In this document: piece by piece, positions 54,414 through 62,920 of the stretch
Layout of the letters: each line of letters starts with the position of its first letter
How positions within the stretch are numbered: position 1 is the stretch's first letter
Source of the DNA: Actinomycetes bacterium
Lineage (GTDB): Bacteria; Actinomycetota; JAICYB01
Direction of reading: 5' to 3'
Assembly (NCBI GenBank): GCA_025934435.1
Contig: JAICYB010000012.1
Span: forward strand, 1-64,000
Length of the DNA: 64,000 nucleotides
Made by a program: the position numbers and the translations under genes
Notes under the pieces: generated by a model
Database searches by the model: none
Told to the model about the DNA's origin: nothing
What the model saw: only the letters and a program-made list of their open reading frames with translations

Positions 54414-55862
54414 GTGACGAAACTTCCTGAGCTCGTTTCCGAAGGCTCGCTCGCCCGTGAGCTCGGCGAGCGTTTCGCCGCGGCCGGGTACGAGACGTGG
54501 CTCGTCGGTGGATCTGTCCGCGACTTCCTGCTCGGACGACCCCTGACCGATCTCGACGTTGCGACGAGCGCGAAGCCGTCCGAGATGCTCGAGGTGCTTC
54601 GTCCGTGGGCGCAGCAGCTGTGGTTGCAAGGCGTCCGCTTCGGAACGATCGGCGCGCTCATCGACGGCGAGCGCGTCGAGATCACCACCTACCGCGAGGA
54701 ATGGTACGTCGAGGATTCGCGCAAGCCCGAGGTGCACTTCGCCCCCGACATCCGTTCCGATCTTTCGCGTCGCGACTTCACCGTGAACGCCGTTGCCGTC
54801 GAGATCCCCGGCGGTGAGGTGTTCGACCCGACCGGCGGGTTGCAGGATCTGCGGGCGAAGCTGCTGCGCACGCCGTCGTCACCCGAGCAAGCCTTCACGG
54901 ACGACCCGCTGCGGATGCTGCGCGCGTGCCGCTTCGCGGCCGCACTCGATTTCGAGGTCGCCGAAGAGATCGTCGAAGCGATCCATACGATGCGTGAACG
55001 TCTCGCGATCGTTTCGCGAGAGCGCGTGCGCGACGAGCTCTCGAAGTTGCTCGTGTCGTCGCACCCGTCGCGCGGGCTCGATCTGCTCGTGCGCACCGGT
55101 CTCGCCGACGAGGTCATGCCGGAGCTCCCCGCGCTTGCCATGGAGCAGGACCCCGTCCACCGCCATAAGGACGTCCTGCATCACACCTACGCCGTCATCG
55201 AAGGGATGCCGCCTACGCTCCTCGGACGCATGGCCGCCTTGATGCACGACATCGGCAAGCCGGCGACGCGAGCGTTCGGGCCGGAAGGCGTCTCCTTCCA
55301 TCACCACGAAGTCGTCGGCGCGCGCATGACCGTCGAACGCCTGCGCGAGCTCCGCTACCCGAACCACTTCGTCGACGAGGTGCGGCAGCTGGTGTTTCTC
55401 CACCTCCGCTTCCACACCTTCCGGCTCGGATGGACGGACGCGGCGGTGCGGCGGTACGTCCGCGATGCGGGCCCGCTCCTCGACACGCTGAATCTGCTCG
55501 TGCGCGCCGATTGCACGACGCGCAACAAAGCGAAAGCCCGCGAGCTGCAGGAGCGCATGGATCAGCTCGAGGCACGGATCGCCGAGCTCACCGAACGCGA
55601 AGAGCTGTCGAAGATCCGTCCGCCGCTCGACGGACACGACGTGATCGCCTTCTTCGATCTCAAGCCGTCTCGCGTCGTCGGCGAGGCGCTGAAGTTCCTC
55701 ACGGAGCTTCGGATCGAACGCGGCCCCATGGGCCGCGCGGACGCCTTCAAGGAGCTCGAACGCTGGGCGGCCGAACGCGATCTCAAGCCGGCGCGTACGG
55801 TCGAAGACGCCACGGAACTCGCTTCGGCCGCGCGCGCTGCCGCCGAAGAAGCGGAGGCGTAA
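54414..55862 (+). CDS. cca: CCA tRNA nucleotidyltransferase
   Basis: Adds or repairs the CCA end of tRNAs, needed here because none of the tRNA genes in the window encodes CCA. 482 residues. Head motif LVGGSVRDFLLGRPLTDLD, then RRDFTVNAVAVEI and the EDPLRMLRACRFAA-like FTDDPLRMLRAC, then an HD domain (HHTYAVIEG, ALMHDIGKPATR). GTG 54414 follows a -10-like TACGCT by 6 bases, so the mRNA is probably leaderless. Corresponds to M. tuberculosis pcnA (Rv3907c). Confidence 0.94.
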   Translation: MTKLPELVSEGSLARELGERFAAAGYETWLVGGSVRDFLLGRPLTDLDVATSAKPSEMLEVLRPWAQQLWLQGVRFGTIGALIDGERVEITTYREEWYVEDSRKPEVHFAPDIRSDLSRRDFTVNAVAVEIPGGEVFDPTGGLQDLRAKLLRTPSSPEQAFTDDPLRMLRACRFAAALDFEVAEEIVEAIHTMRERLAIVSRERVRDELSKLLVSSHPSRGLDLLVRTGLADEVMPELPALAMEQDPVHRHKDVLHHTYAVIEGMPPTLLGRMAALMHDIGKPATRAFGPEGVSFHHHEVVGARMTVERLRELRYPNHFVDEVRQLVFLHLRFHTFRLGWTDAAVRRYVRDAGPLLDTLNLLVRADCTTRNKAKARELQERMDQLEARIAELTEREELSKIRPPLDGHDVIAFFDLKPSRVVGEALKFLTELRIERGPMGRADAFKELERWAAERDLKPARTVEDATELASAARAAAEEAEA

Positions 55863-55900
55863 CTGGCGGACGAACCACGCCGTCCGTCACGCTCTTCCGC

Positions 55901-56887
55901 GTGCCAGGTCTCGCCGTCTCCCTCGGTCCGAGCGGACTCTCCTTCCACGAGAACCTCGCGTTCGCGAAAGAGGCCGAGGAACTCGGCTATGACTCGGCAT
56001 GGGTGCCGGAGGTAGGCGGCAACGACGCATTCGCGCTGGGCTCTGCGGTCGGCGTGGTGACGGACCGGATACGGATCGGTACCGCCGTCGTCCCGATGAA
56101 CATCCGTGGCCCCGCGATGCTCGCGATGGCCGCGTCGACGATGGATGCGATGTCGGAAGGCCGAGCGATCTGCGGCATCGGTGTCTCGTCCCCGCAGATC
56201 GTTTCCGACTGGAACCACGCCGATTACGACAAGCCGCTCCAACGGGCACGCGAGACGATCGACGTGCTTCGGCTGGCCTTCGCGGGAGAGAAGGTCACCT
56301 ACGACGGCGAGTGCGTGAAAGTGAATGGGTACCGGATGCTGCCCGGCCCCCGCCGCCAGATCCCGATCTATCTCGGTGCGTTGAACAAGCGCATGCTGCG
56401 TCTCGCCGGCGAGCACGCGGACGGAGTGATCATCAACATGCTCGGCGAGCGGTTCGTCCCCGAAGTCGTCGCGGAGGTACGCAAGGGGGCCGAACGCGCG
56501 GGCAAGGATCCGGACGACATCGAAGTCGTCATGCGCGTGCAGTGCTGTGTCACGGACGATCCCACGCCGATCCGCGAAGCGTTCGCGCAATCGTTCTCGG
56601 CGTACATCGTTGCGCCGGGTTACGACACCTTCTTCACGTGGCAAGGGTTCGGTGACGTCGTCGAAGGCGTGCGCGCCGGACGTGCCGCGAAGGACCGCGC
56701 CGCGTCACGCGCAGCCGTGAGCGACGACATCCTCGACGCGCTCGTCGTTGCCGGCACCGCCGACGAGGTTCGGGCCCGGCTCAAGAACTTCATGAACGCC
56801 GGCGTGACGACGCCCGCCGTGCACGTCTTCTGGCCCGACCCGAAGACGGCGTGGGAAACGATGCGGTCGCTCGCGCCTAAGGTGTGA
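55901..56887 (+). CDS. F420-dependent LLM-class oxidoreductase
   Basis: Luciferase-like monooxygenase or F420-dependent reductase of 328 residues. TIM-barrel motifs include FAKEAEELGYDSAWVPEV, IRIGTAVVPMNIRGP, GICGIGVSS-type phosphate loop (ICGIGVSSPQIV) and IPIYLGALNKRMLRLAG. GTG 55901 is the first usable start after the cca stop; the longer frame overlaps cca. Cofactor and substrate cannot be fixed. The C-terminus overlaps the next convergent gene by 11 bases. Confidence 0.87.
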   Translation: MPGLAVSLGPSGLSFHENLAFAKEAEELGYDSAWVPEVGGNDAFALGSAVGVVTDRIRIGTAVVPMNIRGPAMLAMAASTMDAMSEGRAICGIGVSSPQIVSDWNHADYDKPLQRARETIDVLRLAFAGEKVTYDGECVKVNGYRMLPGPRRQIPIYLGALNKRMLRLAGEHADGVIINMLGERFVPEVVAEVRKGAERAGKDPDDIEVVMRVQCCVTDDPTPIREAFAQSFSAYIVAPGYDTFFTWQGFGDVVEGVRAGRAAKDRAASRAAVSDDILDALVVAGTADEVRARLKNFMNAGVTTPAVHVFWPDPKTAWETMRSLAPKV

Positions 56888-57185
56888 CTACCGGCGGCGG
56901 TGCCGTCGTCGGGGGAAACGTAGGCGGCAGCGTCACCACCGGCGCTGCCGTCACTGTGGGGGCCGGTGTCACGCTCGGCGCAGGGGCGGTCGTCGGCGCG
57001 ACCGTGGGTGCCGCGGTCGGTGGGATCGTCGGTGACGGTGTGATCACGACGCCCGCGGCGACGGGACCGACGGCGGCGTCGTAGCGTCCGGCGACGAAGT
57101 CGTGCGCTTTCGCGCCCCCGACCCAGCCGATGATCGCGGCGACGATCGCGAGGACGAGACCCCAGAGCAGCGTCCGGCCGGGCAT
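56877..57185 (-). CDS. Small membrane-anchored Pro/Thr-rich surface protein
   Basis: Unknown protein of 102 residues. One N-terminal helix (RTLLWGLVLAIVAAIIGWVGG), then a short linker and ~60 residues of repeated TxxP/APT pattern typical of wall-spanning linkers. It is last in a four-gene minus-strand block (58720-56877) of surface proteins, following directly on its upstream neighbour (they share base 57185). Confidence 0.6.
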   Translation of the reverse strand: MPGRTLLWGLVLAIVAAIIGWVGGAKAHDFVAGRYDAAVGPVAAGVVITPSPTIPPTAAPTVAPTTAPAPSVTPAPTVTAAPVVTLPPTFPPTTAPPPVVTP

Positions 57186-57829
57186 CAGCGGAACTCCAGG
57201 TTGTTGGTGTCGATCACGAAAAGGTTGCCCTGCTTCGATCCGGACACCACGCGCACCTGGCCGCCGGTGATCACGAGGGCTGCGTCCGCGTCGCCTTGCA
57301 CGGGCAGCCGTATGGTGACCGGCTGGTTGAACGTCGTGTTGTTCGGCTCGAACGTGTAGAGATCGATGTCGCCGGAGTGGAAGACCTTCACCTCACCGTC
57401 CTGACGGGTGAGACGAACGTCCTGGTTCAGTTTCACCTTGCGGATCGTGATCGTCGTCGCCGTCGAGAGCGCACCTTTCTGGATCTCCAGTCGTCCGGAG
57501 TCGTCGAACGTGATCACGCCGCCGTCCGGACCGACGAGGGCGCGTCCGACGAGTCCGCTCGGATGCGGAACACGCGTCGTGTAGCCGAGCAGCGCCGCGG
57601 CGATGAACGCGAGGATGACGATCGCAACGGCGAGACCCGTCGCGCGTCCTGCGCGCGGATCCGGCGGGATCTCGAGCACCTCCGTGTGCGATTCCGGGAA
57701 CGGCGCGACGGGGTCGAAGCGACGCGTCGGGAACTCGTCGCTCCCGCCTGGAATGGCACGCGTCGTGTCTTCGTCCCCGATGTCTTCGGGACGCATGCGT
57801 TGCGTGGGTTGATCTTGGTCGTCGGTCAT
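57185..57829 (-). CDS. Membrane protein with ZU5-like extracellular domain (copy 1)
   Basis: 214 residues: an acidic cytoplasmic N-terminus (~80 residues) that contains Thr-rich motifs such as DTTRAIPG and FPTRRFDP, a transmembrane helix (GLAVAIVILAFIAAALLGY) and a ~115-residue outer domain. The outer domain begins VGPDGGVITFDDSGRLEIQ with KGALSTATTITI, the pattern of ZU5 domains. The Thr-containing head could be a PknB target; that is a guess. Paralogue of the gene at 58121-58720. Confidence 0.72.
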   Translation of the reverse strand: MTDDQDQPTQRMRPEDIGDEDTTRAIPGGSDEFPTRRFDPVAPFPESHTEVLEIPPDPRAGRATGLAVAIVILAFIAAALLGYTTRVPHPSGLVGRALVGPDGGVITFDDSGRLEIQKGALSTATTITIRKVKLNQDVRLTRQDGEVKVFHSGDIDLYTFEPNNTTFNQPVTIRLPVQGDADAALVITGGQVRVVSGSKQGNLFVIDTNNLEFR

Positions 57830-57830
57830 A

Positions 57831-58121
57831 TCAGTGGCAGATCACGATGATTCCATTCGGTTGGCCGCTGCATTGGCAACCCGTCGGACAGTTGTTACCT
57901 GAGCCGGACGAACCACCGCCACCTCCGGTCTCGGGCTCGGGCGTCGCGGTGGGCGACGGCGACGGAGTCGGCGTTGCGGGAAGCGCGACAACGGAGAGCC
58001 GCGTGGTCGTCGAGCTGGGAGCCGGCGCGACCTGTCTCGCGAGGATGAATCCGAGGATCCCGGCGAGGATCGCGACGACGAGCAGCGGCGCCGCGAGCAT
58101 CGAAACGCTGAAGTCGCGCAT
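57831..58121 (-). CDS. Small membrane protein with Cys-rich tail
   Basis: 96 residues, unknown family. One helix (LLVVAILAGILGFILARQVA), a Ser/Thr/Pro linker, a Gly-rich stretch and a C-terminal cluster NNCPTGCQCSGQ with a last C in VICH. The four Cys could form disulfides or bind metal outside the cell. It sits between the two ZU5-like paralogues with 1-base spacing, so the set is likely one operon. Confidence 0.65.
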   Translation of the reverse strand: MRDFSVSMLAAPLLVVAILAGILGFILARQVAPAPSSTTTRLSVVALPATPTPSPSPTATPEPETGGGGGSSGSGNNCPTGCQCSGQPNGIIVICH

Positions 58122-58720
58122 CAGCGCTCCGTCCGGTCGAATCGGAAGTCGTTCACGGCGATCGTCACCGTCTCGCGATCCGCGTCGACGCTTCCGCCGA
58201 GGATCACGATGTCACTGCCGTTCCTCGCGAAGGCCGTGCCGTTGCGGTCGCCCGCCGGAAGCCGGAACACGATCTGCACCGGACGATGGAAGTCGACGCT
58301 CGTCGGTCCGAACGTGTAGGCCGCGAGTCCGCCGGGATCGAAGACTTCAGGACTTCCCGCCGGCGGAAGCACGCGAACCCGATCGGTGAACGACGACCGG
58401 CGGATCACGATGTGCGTCGGCTGCGCGAGGGCGTCCTGGGGGATCTCGAGCTGCCCGTCGTCGAAGCGGATCGTCCCACCGGACGGCCCGACGATCTGTT
58501 GCGCGTTGATGTCGCCGGGAGTCCGCGGCGTCGGACGAAACCCTGCCGCGACTCCGATGCCGACGAGGAAGCCGGCGGCGGCGACGGCGCAGAAGACGAG
58601 CGCGAGATAACCCGGACGCCCGTGGTGATGCGCGTCGAAGGCCATCGTCGGCTCACCCGCCGGCGGTTCGTCCGGCCCCCGGCCGAACGACGGCGTTTCC
58701 TCTGTACCGTCCATGGTCAC
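58121..58720 (-). CDS. Membrane protein with ZU5-like extracellular domain (copy 2)
   Basis: 199 residues from GTG 58720 (a GAGGGG lies 9 bases upstream; ATG 58714 is also possible). A His-containing head (AFDAHHHGRPG), a helix (LALVFCAVAAAGFLVGIGVA) and an outer domain starting VGPSGGTIRFDDGQLEIPQ. It shares with the neighbouring copy the order GP-GG-I-FDD-LEI-AL-T-I-IR, a YTF-P element (TFGPTSVDF / TFEPNNTTF), and a VxFRLP/VTIRLP strand. First gene of the surface cassette, 32 bases behind ino1. Confidence 0.72.
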   Translation of the reverse strand: MTMDGTEETPSFGRGPDEPPAGEPTMAFDAHHHGRPGYLALVFCAVAAAGFLVGIGVAAGFRPTPRTPGDINAQQIVGPSGGTIRFDDGQLEIPQDALAQPTHIVIRRSSFTDRVRVLPPAGSPEVFDPGGLAAYTFGPTSVDFHRPVQIVFRLPAGDRNGTAFARNGSDIVILGGSVDADRETVTIAVNDFRFDRTER

Positions 58721-58752
58721 GGGGACGGTCCCCTCGAAGAGACGGCCGGAAA

Positions 58753-59844
58753 CTAGTCGGGAACCGGTGCGCGCGTCTCGGTCTCGATGAAGTCTTCGGT
58801 CATCGAGCGCGCGACGTCGTCCGGGTATTGCACCGGCGGCGACTTCATGAAGTACGCAGCCGGACCGATGAGCGCGCCACCGACGCCGCGGTCGAGTGCA
58901 AGCTTGCAGCAGCGCACCGCGTCGACGACGACACCGGCGGAGTTCGGTGAGTCCCAGACCTGAAGCTTGAGCTCGACGGACATCGGCGCGTTGCCGAAGC
59001 CGTGTCCTTCGAGACGGATGTACGCCCACTTCTGATCGTCGAGCCACGGCACGTGGTCGGACGGACCGATGTGGATGTCGCGGTCGGCGATCTCCTGGGA
59101 GACGTTCGACCGAACCGAGTTCGTCTTCGACAGCTTCTTCGACGCGAGACGTTCGCGCTCGAGCATGTTGCGGAAGTCCATGTTGCCGCCGAAGTTCAGC
59201 TGATACGTGCGGTCGATGGTGATCCCGCGATCTTCGAACAGCTTCGCGAGCTGACGGTGCACGATCGTCGCGCCGACCTGAGACTTGATGTCGTCACCGA
59301 CGATCGGAAGGTTCGCTTCCTTGAACTTGCGCTCCCATTCGGGATCGGAAGCGATGAACACCGGCATGCAGTTGACGAAGCCGACGCCGGCGGCAAGTGC
59401 TTGCTCGACGTAGTGACGCGTCGCGAGCTCGGAACCGACGGGGAGGTAGGACACGACGACATCGACGTTGCGCGAACGTAGCTCCGCAGCGACATCGACG
59501 GGCGTCTCGGACGATTCTTCGACGACGTCGCGGTAGAAGGTCCCGAGACCGTCGAGCGTCGGGCCGCGGAGGACGGGAGCGCCGAGCTGCGGTACGTCCG
59601 CGAAGATCATCGTGTTGTTCTCTCCGCTCACGATGGCTTCGGCGAGATCCTTGCCGACCTTGTTCGCGTCGACGTCGAACGCGCACACGAACTCGATGTC
59701 GCCGACGGCGTAACCGCCGAGGACGTTGTGCATCAAGCCCGGGATGGGTTCTTCCCCCCGGGCATCCTTGTAGAACTGCACCCCCTGCACGAACGAGCTC
59801 GCACAGTTACCTGCTCCGATGATCGCCACGCGGATGTTCGTCAC
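58753..59844 (-). CDS. ino1: Inositol-3-phosphate synthase
   Basis: NAD-dependent conversion of glucose-6-phosphate to inositol-3-phosphate, feeding mycothiol and phosphatidylinositol. 363 residues, the short actinobacterial type. Rossmann opening [18 protein letters not shown], and the conserved substrate region [30 protein letters not shown] and [19 protein letters not shown]. It lies 3 bases after the padR gene on the same strand, the same pairing as Rv0046c/Rv0047c. Confidence 0.95.
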   Translation of the reverse strand: MTNIRVAIIGAGNCASSFVQGVQFYKDARGEEPIPGLMHNVLGGYAVGDIEFVCAFDVDANKVGKDLAEAIVSGENNTMIFADVPQLGAPVLRGPTLDGLGTFYRDVVEESSETPVDVAAELRSRNVDVVVSYLPVGSELATRHYVEQALAAGVGFVNCMPVFIASDPEWERKFKEANLPIVGDDIKSQVGATIVHRQLAKLFEDRGITIDRTYQLNFGGNMDFRNMLERERLASKKLSKTNSVRSNVSQEIADRDIHIGPSDHVPWLDDQKWAYIRLEGHGFGNAPMSVELKLQVWDSPNSAGVVVDAVRCCKLALDRGVGGALIGPAAYFMKSPPVQYPDDVARSMTEDFIETETRAPVPD

Positions 59845-59847
59845 GAC

Positions 59848-60444
59848 TTACGACCCCCTTATCGAACGGCCGCCGTCCTGCGCGGCCGCTTTCTCCTGAT
59901 CGATGAGCCCTGCGAGCCAGGCGATGTCCTGCTCGGTTGCAGCGACGCCGTGGTCGATGAGCGACCGTGAGTAGGCGTCGATGCGTTCACGCGTAGCGCG
60001 CAGGGTGTCCTTGAATTCGGCGAGTTTCTCCTCGAGGTAGGCCTTGCGGTGCTCGAGCAGACGGATGCGCTCGTCACCGGGGAGGTAGCGGAAGAAGGCG
60101 AAGCGCGTCTGGAAACGGTCGGTGTCGTAGATCGCGCCGAGCTCGAGCTGCTCGAAGAAGAGCGCCTCGCCGGACGGCGTGATCTCGTAGACCTGCTTGC
60201 GCCGGCTCGTGGCGGGCTTCGTCTCGACGACGCGCTTGCTCCGGCGCCGCTTGGGCTCCGGGTGCTCGGCGGACGCGACGAGGCCGTCCTTGCGGAGTCG
60301 CTTCAGGCAGGGATAGAGGGAACCGTAGGAAACCGCGTAGAGCGGCCCGAGGGTGAAGGCGAGCCGCTTGCGCAGCTCGTAGCCGTGCATCGGGCCCTCC
60401 TTCAGGAGGCCGAGGACGGCGAGGTCGAGGGACGAGGCGCTCAT
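59848..60444 (-). CDS. PadR-family transcriptional repressor
   Basis: 198 residues. N-terminal winged helix (DLAVLGLLKEGPMHGYELRK; YGSLYPCLKRLRKDGLV) with a basic insert (EPKRRRSKRVV), and a C-terminal dimerising coiled coil (~120-180). It precedes ino1 and has a perfect palindrome just upstream of its promoter, so it probably represses padR-ino1. The ligand is unknown. In mycobacteria the equivalent (Rv0047c) is also linked to ino1. Confidence 0.92.
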   Translation of the reverse strand: MSASSLDLAVLGLLKEGPMHGYELRKRLAFTLGPLYAVSYGSLYPCLKRLRKDGLVASAEHPEPKRRRSKRVVETKPATSRRKQVYEITPSGEALFFEQLELGAIYDTDRFQTRFAFFRYLPGDERIRLLEHRKAYLEEKLAEFKDTLRATRERIDAYSRSLIDHGVAATEQDIAWLAGLIDQEKAAAQDGGRSIRGS

Positions 60445-60461
60445 CGGTAATTCACTCTACC

Positions 60462-60484
60462 CGATATATCGAATCGATATATCG
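60462..60484. promoter_or_regulatory. PadR operator, perfect 23-bp palindrome
   Basis: Arms CGATATATCGA and TCGATATATCG around a central A, 18 bases upstream of the padR ATG; the reverse strand continues into a -10-like TAGAGT. It is the only strongly A/T-rich palindrome in this spacer and is placed to control both padR-ino1 and perhaps the divergent DUF5318 gene. Confidence 0.8.
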
Positions 60485-60552
60485 CGTAGCAACTCTATCC
60501 GCGTGGCGGCCGCGTCTTGCCGCCCCCTGAACCGTCGTGGACAATAGCCGCC

Positions 60553-60993
60553 ATGCAGCCGTCGGCCACGCCGAAGCGACGCGGAGGCGCGATCGAGTCC
60601 GCCAAGGTCGATTACTCGCTGGCGCGCAAGGCGGTCCTTCGCGCCTTCCACGGCGGTCGCCTGGGCCGTTACGAGATCTGCGACGCCCATCCGGATCTCA
60701 TCCGGGCCGCGAACTACTCCGGGGAGCAGACCACCGATCCCTGCCCGATCTGCGAACGGGGGCCGCTCGTGCTCGTCAGCTACGTCTTCAGCGACGAGCT
60801 CCCGAAGATCGAGAACGGGAAGGTCTGGGACAGGACGAACCTCAACCCGCTCCTCGCGTTCAAAGAGGCCCGCCTCTACACCGTCGAGGTCTGCCGGGAT
60901 TGCTCGTGGAACCACGTGCGCTCGCAGGTCGTCGTGGGGAACGGCCGGACGACCCGTCGCGCGCCGAAACGCGGACGGCGGGCATCGACCTGA
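60553..60993 (+). CDS. DUF5318 protein
   Basis: 146 residues. The family pattern is visible: VDYSLARKAVLRAF, EICDAHPDLIRAANYSG, a zinc-like CPICERGPLVLVSY, and a second pair ..EVCRDCSWNHV. Four Cys in two CxxC pairs suggest metal binding. In M. tuberculosis a DUF5318 gene also follows padR/ino1 divergently. Function unknown. A GACAAT ends 7 bases before the ATG, so a leaderless mRNA is likely. Confidence 0.85.
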   Translation: MQPSATPKRRGGAIESAKVDYSLARKAVLRAFHGGRLGRYEICDAHPDLIRAANYSGEQTTDPCPICERGPLVLVSYVFSDELPKIENGKVWDRTNLNPLLAFKEARLYTVEVCRDCSWNHVRSQVVVGNGRTTRRAPKRGRRAST

Positions 60994-61556
60994 GCACCGA
61001 GCGCGTCGCCGATCCGGCGCGCGCACGATCAGCCCTCGCCGCGGCATCTGCAGCCGCGTGCGCCGTCGGCCTGCTCGGTGTCGATGCCGGCGTTATCTGG
61101 GTCGTCGGCGGTGTCTGGACGCTCCGGCTCCTCGTCGGTGACGACCCTCCGATCGCGTGGGGGCTCGCGTGCGTGGGTGCGGCCATGCGATGGGGGACGC
61201 TCGGACTCGGTGACGTCCAGGTCGCGACGCACCTCGTGGGCGCACCGGTTGTCGCCGGGTCGGTCGCCGTGCGAGCCGGCCTCGTCGTCGCCTTGATCGC
61301 CGCCCTCGCGGCCGAAGCCGCCGCAGACGGCCTGCGGTCGGGGACGGTTCCTGCCGTCGCCTCGGCGGTCGTCGCGCTCGTCGCGCTCGTCCCGCTGTTC
61401 TGCGTCCCCGGCGCGTCGTACGTGTTGTGGCTGGTGGTTGCGGCTCTCCTCGCCGCGGTCGTTCTCGCCCTGGCGCGCTACGCGCGTGCGGTCCCGCGCT
61501 GGGCCCCCATCGTGACGGCCGCGGTGGGTGTCGTCGTCGCGACGCTCGCGCGATGA
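60990..61556 (+). CDS. Unknown membrane protein, probable CTG start
   Basis: About 188 residues of hydrophobic sequence with five or six predicted helices (for example SALAAASAAACAVGLLGV, GLVVALIAALAAEAA, VLWLVVAALLAAVVLALA). No ATG, GTG or TTG lies in frame before the first helix; CTG 60990, in a CTGA overlap with DUF5318, is the simplest start. It overlaps the next membrane gene by an ATGA. I recognise no family. Confidence 0.55.
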   Translation: MSTERVADPARARSALAAASAAACAVGLLGVDAGVIWVVGGVWTLRLLVGDDPPIAWGLACVGAAMRWGTLGLGDVQVATHLVGAPVVAGSVAVRAGLVVALIAALAAEAAADGLRSGTVPAVASAVVALVALVPLFCVPGASYVLWLVVAALLAAVVLALARYARAVPRWAPIVTAAVGVVVATLAR

Positions 61557-62863
61557 CGCTCGCCCTGTTCGCTCTCGCCGCGCTCGCCGCCGCGGCCGGG
61601 ACGAGGCTCGCGGCCGGCGTCCTCGTCGGAGCCGCCGTCGCGGCCGCGCTGTCCCCGAACCCGGTCGTCGCGGTGATCGGGACCTGGACGGCGGTTCTCG
61701 GAGCCGGCGCGATCCTCCTCGCCCGCTCGCCCCGCCGCCTCGCGCTGCCCATCGCCGGCGCCGCCGCGGCCGTCGTGGCGGGTGCGGCACCGAATGCGGC
61801 AGCGGTTCTCGCGTTGTGGGCGCTCGCGAGCCTCGCGCTCGTCGCGACCTCCGACGCGCGACGCTCGTCGGCCGTCTTCGTCGCGTCCGACCTGCCGTTC
61901 GTCGTGGCCGTCATCACCGGCGCCGTCCGCGGATTCCAGGGGTGGCCGTCGGCGAACCACACCATCGTCGCGTTGGCGCTGTTCTGCACGGCTGCCGCGA
62001 AGGTCGCGCTCGCCGATGCTTCCTCGGGGCCGGACGAACCACCGGTGCTCCTCGTCGTTCGCACGCAAGCGCTCGTCGCCGCCTACCTCGCCGTTGCCGC
62101 AGCGCCGCACGCCGTCCTCCAAGCCTTCGTGGTCGCCGGTGCTCTCGCCTTCGCCGTCGTCCCGCACCTCGCGACCGACTCCGCCGTCGACCTCGCGCAG
62201 GAGGTCGCCCTGTTCGGCGTCGTGCTCGCCTCCGGCTTCCTCGGCTGGGGGCCGCGCGGCTGGGCCTGGGCCGTCGTAGCGGCCGGAACGCTCATCCATC
62301 ACTTGAGGATGAGCACCCGGACGCGCTCGCTCGCGTCGGTCGCGTCGCTGGTCACGAGAGGGGGCCTCGTCGGGTTCGCGCTGCTCCCCGTGGTTGTAGC
62401 TGAGCTCGAGGGTGTGGCCTACGGGCGTCCGGCCGTCGGGGCGGCGCTCATCGTGACTTTCGTCTACGGCCTCGCCGCGCGCTCGCGGTCCGTGGCTCGT
62501 GCACGGCTCCGGCGTCCGCCGAAGGTCGGCGAGCTCGCGCCGTTGCTGCTCGCGGCGGCGGCGTTCGCCGCCGGGATCTGGGCTCCCTTCGTGTCGCTGC
62601 CCCGTCCGCCCGCCGGGCTTGCCATCGGGTGGTTCCCGGCGTGGGCCGCGCTCACGATCGCCGCGGCGGCCGTCGTCGGCTTCTTCTTTCCCGGGCTCGT
62701 CAAAGGACCCGCCCGGGCCGGGCCGGCGCGACGCCTGCGGGTCCCGTCCTTGCCGGTGGAGGCCGCTCTGTCCCGTCCGTTCGTCCTCGAGGCGCTGGTG
62801 GGGTTGCTCGTCGTCGCAGCCGCCGGGATGTGGGTCGTCGGCGCTATCCGCGGCTTCCTCTAG
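61553..62863 (+). CDS. Unknown polytopic membrane protein
   Basis: 436 residues with roughly twelve predicted helices, Ala/Val-rich. Scattered polar residues inside helices (DLPFVVAVITGAVRG, FCTAAAKVALADA, VVRTQALVAAY, AVDLAQEVALFG) recall proton-pumping or antiporter-type subunits, but no motif is decisive. The start ATG lies in the ATGA overlap with the preceding membrane gene; the two are likely one complex. Confidence 0.65.
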   Translation: MTLALFALAALAAAAGTRLAAGVLVGAAVAAALSPNPVVAVIGTWTAVLGAGAILLARSPRRLALPIAGAAAAVVAGAAPNAAAVLALWALASLALVATSDARRSSAVFVASDLPFVVAVITGAVRGFQGWPSANHTIVALALFCTAAAKVALADASSGPDEPPVLLVVRTQALVAAYLAVAAAPHAVLQAFVVAGALAFAVVPHLATDSAVDLAQEVALFGVVLASGFLGWGPRGWAWAVVAAGTLIHHLRMSTRTRSLASVASLVTRGGLVGFALLPVVVAELEGVAYGRPAVGAALIVTFVYGLAARSRSVARARLRRPPKVGELAPLLLAAAAFAAGIWAPFVSLPRPPAGLAIGWFPAWAALTIAAAAVVGFFFPGLVKGPARAGPARRLRVPSLPVEAALSRPFVLEALVGLLVVAAAGMWVVGAIRGFL

Positions 62864-62920
62864 CCGATCCGGCGGTACAGTGGGCCGCGATCGGCCCTCC
62901 GGAAAGACTAGGAAAAACAG

